In this document: piece by piece, positions 60,118 to 64,000 of the stretch
Layout of the letters: every line of letters begins with the position of its first letter
Numbering within the stretch: position 1 is the first letter of the stretch
Origin: DATFJT01 sp965230755
Lineage (GTDB): Bacteria; Bacteroidota; Bacteroidia; Chitinophagales; Saprospiraceae
Assembly: GCA_965230755.1 (NCBI GenBank)
Contig: CBDDLT010000012.1
Location: 1 to 64,000, forward strand
DNA: 64,000 bases
Direction: 5' to 3'
Translations under genes and position numbers: made by a program
Notes under the pieces: generated by a model
Database searches by the model: none
Seen by the model: only the letters and a program-made list of their open reading frames with translations
Told to the model about the DNA's origin: nothing

Positions 60118-61362
60118 TTAGTGCTCCTTCACCATTACCTTAATCAGTTCGATTTTTTTCTGCCCGACCGAGTAGATGATGAAAATATATCTTTCGGTTT
60201 CCAGGATTTGGCCTTCCTGAGGTATGTTCTGCAGCTTTTGCACGACGTATCCCGATAAAGTATTATAATCTCCTGTTGGAATATCGATCTCCTCGTACTT
60301 ATCATTCAAATAGTCTATTTCCAGTCTTCCCGCGAAAAGGAATTCATTGTCCGATATTTTTCTCTCCATTTCGTCCTCATCATCGAACTCATCTTCGATT
60401 TCTCCAAACAGTTCTTCTAAAATATCTTCCAGTGTTATGATACCACTTGTTCCTCCAAACTCATCCACAACACAAGCAATACTGCTGCTATCTCTAATAA
60501 AGGCATTCATTAAATTCTTTACGGGAGTCACTTCGGGAACTACCATTATATTGAGAAACAAACCTTTTATTTCTTTCGGGCTAGCCAACATCTGCTGATG
60601 GTGAACGTATCCAACAATATGATCTATGTCTTCTTCATAGACAATGATCTTAGACAACTTTGTTTCGGCAAAAAGCGATTTTAACTCTGATATATCTTCA
60701 TTGAGCTCAATAGATACGATTTCCGGTCGAGGAACCATACAGTCTCTAACACGAGTCTCCTTCATACTCAAAGCGCGCTGCAGCATTTCCGTATCAACAG
60801 AATCATCTTCTTCATTAGTGCTGGTTATAATGAACTGCTCAAGTTCTGATCTGGTGAGAAAGCTCTCAGCGATGTCCTCTTCTTTTTTGTAGAATTTACT
60901 AAGGATTAAATCCGAAAATCTCAGTGTTATGAATGACGGAATCAAGAGAATTTTTCGAAGGAAATAGAGGGGATAAGTCAGACCAAAAAGTAAATCTTCG
61001 CGATATATTCGAAAAAATATTTTCGGTAAATACTCCCCAAATAGAAGTACAATTAAGGTGATAAAGGTGGTAATCACCAATAAGGTAATAATTTCGTTTC
61101 CGAAGTATTGATCTAGGGTTGGGGATAATAGTTTTGTTATTAGATAGGTGAAAACTACAAGAGCGATATTATTACCCACGAGCATGGAAGCAATGAAATC
61201 CTGAGGTTTCTCAAAAAAGGATTTGAATATTTTTCCTTTTCTACCCTTATCAGAAGTCTTGATTTCAACTTTGAGTTTATTTGCGGAAATAAACCCTATT
61301 TCACTTCCTGAAAAAAGTGCAGATAACAACAAAAAAACCAAGGCTGTACATACTATTGCCAT
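60118..61362 (-). CDS. CNNM/CorC-type membrane protein with CBS pair (hemolysin family)
   Basis: 414 residues. N-terminal DUF21/CNNM transmembrane domain with about three to four helices and the FSGSEIGFISANKLK motif (about 18-32). A CBS pair follows (about 195-320; MKETRVRDCMVPRPEIVSIE, VVDEFGGTSGIITLEDILEELFGEIEDE), then the CorC_HlyC domain (about 335-410). Such proteins take part in Mg2+ or other divalent cation export. In gliding Bacteroidota the related GldE has the same layout, so that assignment is possible. It follows the LptC gene by 37 bases on the same strand. Confidence 0.88.
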   Translation of the reverse strand: MAIVCTALVFLLLSALFSGSEIGFISANKLKVEIKTSDKGRKGKIFKSFFEKPQDFIASMLVGNNIALVVFTYLITKLLSPTLDQYFGNEIITLLVITTFITLIVLLFGEYLPKIFFRIYREDLLFGLTYPLYFLRKILLIPSFITLRFSDLILSKFYKKEEDIAESFLTRSELEQFIITSTNEEDDSVDTEMLQRALSMKETRVRDCMVPRPEIVSIELNEDISELKSLFAETKLSKIIVYEEDIDHIVGYVHHQQMLASPKEIKGLFLNIMVVPEVTPVKNLMNAFIRDSSSIACVVDEFGGTSGIITLEDILEELFGEIEDEFDDEDEMERKISDNEFLFAGRLEIDYLNDKYEEIDIPTGDYNTLSGYVVQKLQNIPQEGQILETERYIFIIYSVGQKKIELIKVMVKEH

Positions 61363-61399
61363 ATCTTAATACCTCTTTTACGCCAGGTACGAAGCTCTT

Positions 61400-61960
61400 T
61401 TAAGTTTTTGGTTTCTTAATTTTAATTCTTCCGGTAACCTTTCTGATTTTCGATTCTGAAAAATCCTCATTCGACTCAAAACCATAACCCTGTATAATCT
61501 CATCTTCCTTATGAATCACGCAAAATTTATTGCTATAGATTTTTGCCGTTTTTTCATCCCAAATCAATTCCTCTGTTTCCATTCTCTCACTATCCACAGT
61601 AGTTAAAACCACACTATCACGTGCAATTGTTTTATCCTCTTTGGTCAAACGAAGGCCATAATTTGCGATTAAGGTACTCTTGACCTTTTCATTCTCATCA
61701 TAAAAATCAACCTTCACCCCATTGGGAAATTCCGTTTTTGGTTCAAATCTATCCACATAATCCAATAACACCGGTCCTGCTATCTTGACCAATAATTGTG
61801 CCGAATCACTATATAAAATCTCAACATCCTCCGCTCTTTGAACCACTACATCACTGGTGTTCTCCAGAGCTTTTAAGTCCATTCCACCTTCAGAACAGGC
61901 TAAAAAAGCCAGGACGGATACAAGTAATATCAATAATTTCATACAAGCTCTATGATTCAT
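61400..61960 (-). CDS. lptC: LPS export periplasmic protein LptC
   Basis: 186 residues from 61960 (or 180 from the Met at 61942). Signal with lipobox-like FLAC (Cys about 22), then the LptC beta-jellyroll: VEILYSDSAQLLVKIAGPVL and DRFEPKTEFPNGVKVDFYDENEKVKSTLIANYGLRLTKED, and EELIWDEKTAKIYSNKFCVIHKEDEIIQGYGFESNEDFS, which is the Bacteroidota-specific C-terminal part. LptC links the LptBFG transporter to LptA in lipopolysaccharide transport. Other lpt genes are not in the window. Confidence 0.88.
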   Translation of the reverse strand: MNHRACMKLLILLVSVLAFLACSEGGMDLKALENTSDVVVQRAEDVEILYSDSAQLLVKIAGPVLLDYVDRFEPKTEFPNGVKVDFYDENEKVKSTLIANYGLRLTKEDKTIARDSVVLTTVDSERMETEELIWDEKTAKIYSNKFCVIHKEDEIIQGYGFESNEDFSESKIRKVTGRIKIKKPKT

Positions 61961-62050
61961 TTGACTAAGATAAGTTTAAACTTTAATCCTTTTTCTATTT
62001 TCAAACGCGGATTGATTAATATTGTGATTCAATTTTGAAACTTATTATCT

Positions 62051-62305
62051 ATGAAATTTTTTGCATCTGTCAATATTATGCCTCACGCTGAACTTTTAGA
62101 TCCACAAGGAAAGACTGTTGAAGCCAATCTTCCGAATATTGGATTAAACTCTATCAGTAAAGTGAGAATAGGTAAACACATCGAATTTGCTATTGAGGCT
62201 AACAGTGAAGCGGAAGCACGTGAGTTGACAGAAAAAGCTTGCAAACAGCTTCTTGCCAATATCATTATGGAGTCCTATACGATTGATATAAGTCGAATGG
62301 AATGA
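62051..62305 (+). CDS. purS: Phosphoribosylformylglycinamidine synthase subunit PurS
   Basis: 84 residues, the normal size. The family landmarks are KFFASVNIMPHAELLDPQGKTVEANL, SISKVRIGKHIEFAIEA and CKQLLANIIMESYTIDI. PurS bridges PurL and PurQ in purine synthesis. The partner subunits are not adjacent here. Its end overlaps rsmI by 4 bases (ATGA). Confidence 0.92.
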   Translation: MKFFASVNIMPHAELLDPQGKTVEANLPNIGLNSISKVRIGKHIEFAIEANSEAEARELTEKACKQLLANIIMESYTIDISRME

Positions 62306-62970
62306 AGCTGATCGTAGTTCCTACTCCAATAGGAAATTTGGACGATATTTCCTTGCGCGCTATTGATGTGCTGAAAACTTCAGATTTAATCCTTTGTGAA
62401 GACACTCGTCAGACTTTAAAACTCTTAAACCACTTTGATATCAAAAAAAGTCTGCAGAGCTATCACGCTCATAATGAACACCAGATTCTAGAAAGAGTAT
62501 TAGAACTAATCAAAACCAACGAACAAGTTGCTCTCGTATCGGATGCCGGCATGCCGGGTATATCAGATCCCGGATATCTTCTAATTCGCGAATGTGTTCA
62601 ACAGGGAATTCCCCTGGAAGTACTGCCGGGACCTACTGCTGCAGTAACCGCTGTTGTTGCATCAGGCATTCCTTGCGATAGATACTATTTCCAAGGATTT
62701 CTTCCTATTAAAAAAGGAAGGAAGTCGAGGTTAGAATGGCTTGCGGCCCTAGAGGAAACAGTAATCATTTACGAGTCTCCACATAAAATCATAAAAACCC
62801 TAATGCAATTGATCGATCATTTTGGTGCGGAGAGACAAGCATGTCTTGCCCGCGAGATCAGTAAAATTCACGAAGAATACATTCGAGGAACGCTCAATGA
62901 AATTCATCAAGAGATTTCTTCAAGATCAAAACCAAAAGGAGAAATAGTCCTTATTCTCAGTGGAAAATAA
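62302..62970 (+). CDS. rsmI: 16S rRNA (cytidine-1402 2'-O)-methyltransferase
   Basis: 222 residues of the tetrapyrrole-methylase fold. VVPTPIGNLDDISLRAIDVLK, LCEDTRQTLKLLNHF, LVSDAGMPGISDPGYLLIREC and VLPGPTAAVTAVVASGIPCDRYYFQGFLP are the SAM-binding and family signatures. It is shorter at the C-terminus than E. coli RsmI (about 286), as is common in Bacteroidota. Acts on 16S rRNA position C1402 together with RsmH. Confidence 0.95.
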   Translation: MKLIVVPTPIGNLDDISLRAIDVLKTSDLILCEDTRQTLKLLNHFDIKKSLQSYHAHNEHQILERVLELIKTNEQVALVSDAGMPGISDPGYLLIRECVQQGIPLEVLPGPTAAVTAVVASGIPCDRYYFQGFLPIKKGRKSRLEWLAALEETVIIYESPHKIIKTLMQLIDHFGAERQACLAREISKIHEEYIRGTLNEIHQEISSRSKPKGEIVLILSGK

Positions 62971-62972
62971 AC

Positions 62973-64000
62973 CTAGCTATGAATGGATCTTTTAGCTGTA
63001 GCATCCATTGCCGCTTCACGAACCGCTTCCGTATATGTCGGATGCGGGTGGCTAAATATGGCAATATCTTCTGCTGATCCTCGGTACTCCATAACAGCAA
63101 CAGCCTCTGCAATCATGTCGGCTGCCCTGGCTCCTACGATGTGCACTCCAAGGACTTCATCTGTTTCCTTGTGCGCTAGAATCTTCACCAGCCCATCAAT
63201 ATCCATACTGGCTCTGGCTCTCCCCAAAGCTTTATAATTGAATTTACCCGTCTTGTAAGGTATTCCTGCATCCTTAAGCTCTTGTTCCGTTTGTCCAACC
63301 GCAGAAACCTCAGGCCAAGTATATACGACGCCAGGAATGAGATTATAATTGATATGAGGTTTTTGCCCTGCGAGATACTCGGCCACCAAAACTCCCTCGT
63401 CTTCAGCTTTATGAGCAAGCATAGCTCCTCTCACTACATCTCCAATGGCGTAAATATGTGGCTTTTCAGTTTGAAGGTGTTCGTTGACTTCGATTCGACC
63501 TTTTTGATCCGTCTTAATTCCAACATTTTCCAAAGCTAAGTTGTCTGTATACGGCACTCTTCCTATAGCGACCAAACAATAGTCTGCCTTCAGTTTCATC
63601 TCCTCACCGGACTTGTTGCTCTTGGCTGTTACCGTAGTAGATCTACTTGTGGCTTGCACATCGGTCACACCCCAATTCAAATAGAACTCCATTCCGATTT
63701 TTTTCAAAGAACGCATCAAGGATTTTGAACAATCCTTATCCATTCCGGGAATGATTCTATCCAAGTATTCTATAACAGAAACTTCAGTGCCCAACCTGGC
63801 ATAGACAGACCCCAATTCTAATCCAATTACTCCGCCACCAATAATCACCATCTTTTTAGGCAATTTGGTAATTTCCAACGCTTCTTTTGAGGATATCACC
63901 CGCTTACCATCATAATTGAACATTGGCGGTAAATTGGGTTTTGATCCCGTTGCAATTATTATGTTCGCACCCTCAATTTCTACTACCTCCTTTTCATTTT
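62973..64000 (-). CDS. lpd: Dihydrolipoyl dehydrogenase, 5'-truncated by the window edge
   Basis: The frame runs to base 64000 without a start, so about the first 120-130 residues, including the FAD and redox-disulfide CxxxxC motifs, are missing. The visible 342 residues have IIIATGSKPNLP, VIGGGVIGLELGSVYARLGTEVSVIE (NAD-binding), CLVAIGRVPYTDNL, YAIGDVVRGAMLAHKAEDEGVLVAEYL and the C-terminal dimer domain with HPHPTYTEAVREA (catalytic His-Glu). An internal ATG at 63923 is not the true start. E3 component of 2-oxoacid dehydrogenase complexes. Which complex it serves is not shown. Confidence 0.94.
   Translation of the reverse strand, partial: NEKEVVEIEGANIIIATGSKPNLPPMFNYDGKRVISSKEALEITKLPKKMVIIGGGVIGLELGSVYARLGTEVSVIEYLDRIIPGMDKDCSKSLMRSLKKIGMEFYLNWGVTDVQATSRSTTVTAKSNKSGEEMKLKADYCLVAIGRVPYTDNLALENVGIKTDQKGRIEVNEHLQTEKPHIYAIGDVVRGAMLAHKAEDEGVLVAEYLAGQKPHINYNLIPGVVYTWPEVSAVGQTEQELKDAGIPYKTGKFNYKALGRARASMDIDGLVKILAHKETDEVLGVHIVGARAADMIAEAVAVMEYRGSAEDIAIFSHPHPTYTEAVREAAMDATAKRSIHS

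Noticed and set aside
1..64000. Search for CRISPR arrays, tRNA genes, insertion sequences, prophage
   Set aside because: No repeat-spacer pattern, cloverleaf-like segment, transposase or phage gene was recognised on either strand by reading; small degenerate elements could have been missed.

Overview
The window is a 64 kb piece of a Bacteroidota chromosome, most like the Saprospiria (Saprospiraceae or Lewinella type). The sequence evidence is a type IX secretion sorting domain, a PorV/PorQ protein, DUF2723 and DUF4834 proteins, a GYDIA-type GHMP kinase in a mevalonate cluster, a Nfu protein with the Nfu_N domain, and a secreted protein that mixes Kazal-like, cohesin-like and dockerin-like parts. 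Several intergenic regions carry the Bacteroidota -7 box TAnnTTTG, and Shine-Dalgarno sequences are weak or absent. I saw no tRNA, rRNA, CRISPR array or insertion sequence. Genus and species are not claimed. LAYOUT: 1-7.3 kb is housekeeping: a HAD hydrolase tail, thiL with a small DUF4834 gene, a DUF2723 membrane glycosyltransferase, rpiB and an M28 peptidase. 7.4-21.5 kb is an accessory envelope and signalling island: a T9SS-exported multidomain protein, a Gly/Ser-rich lipoprotein, a CHAT-TPR caspase-like protein, an ECF sigma factor with a TPR anti-sigma-like partner, and two tandem copies of a four-gene cassette (lipoprotein or secreted protein, membrane protein, histidine kinase, LuxR-type regulator). 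22-23.4 kb is a thioesterase-HIT-greA operon. 23.6-37.4 kb holds a TonB-dependent receptor, two paralogous secreted proteins of about 1,360 residues, a PorV/PorQ protein and the degenerate tail of a second receptor. 37.5-41.8 kb is a 2-hydroxyacid dehydrogenase, then pyrH and the ribosomal operon rplM-rpsI-rpsB-tsf. 42-46 kb is a mevalonate/isoprenoid cluster (fni, HMG-CoA reductase, GHMP kinase, ferredoxin reductase-like). 46.1-49.1 kb is another ECF sigma locus whose partner fuses a membrane anchor to an outer-membrane barrel. 49.2-52.2 kb is nfu, an inositol monophosphatase and nadB. 52.3-58.7 kb is a second sigma/anti-sigma/CHAT locus, which also encodes a lipoprotein of the cholesterol-dependent cytolysin fold. 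58.8-64 kb is purA, a CNNM/CorC protein, lptC, purS, rsmI and the 5'-truncated dihydrolipoyl dehydrogenase gene. HOW THE PARTS CONNECT: the most interesting signal is a shared promoter-like element, GGTAACC-N16-(C/T)ATAAAG-like. It occurs at exactly the same 16-nt spacing at four intergenic sites, upstream of the T9SS protein (10.7 kb), the Gly/Ser lipoprotein (11.6 kb), the sigma-2 gene (53.6 kb) and the cytolysin-like lipoprotein (53.7 kb). It resembles an ECF sigma promoter, and it links two distant loci that each carry paralogous sigma, TPR anti-sigma and CHAT proteins. I infer a two-locus regulon that deploys surface and secreted proteins, including a pore-forming-fold lipoprotein encoded beside a caspase-like protease. 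The arrangement resembles protease-activated pore-forming defence or antagonism systems, but its function is unproven.
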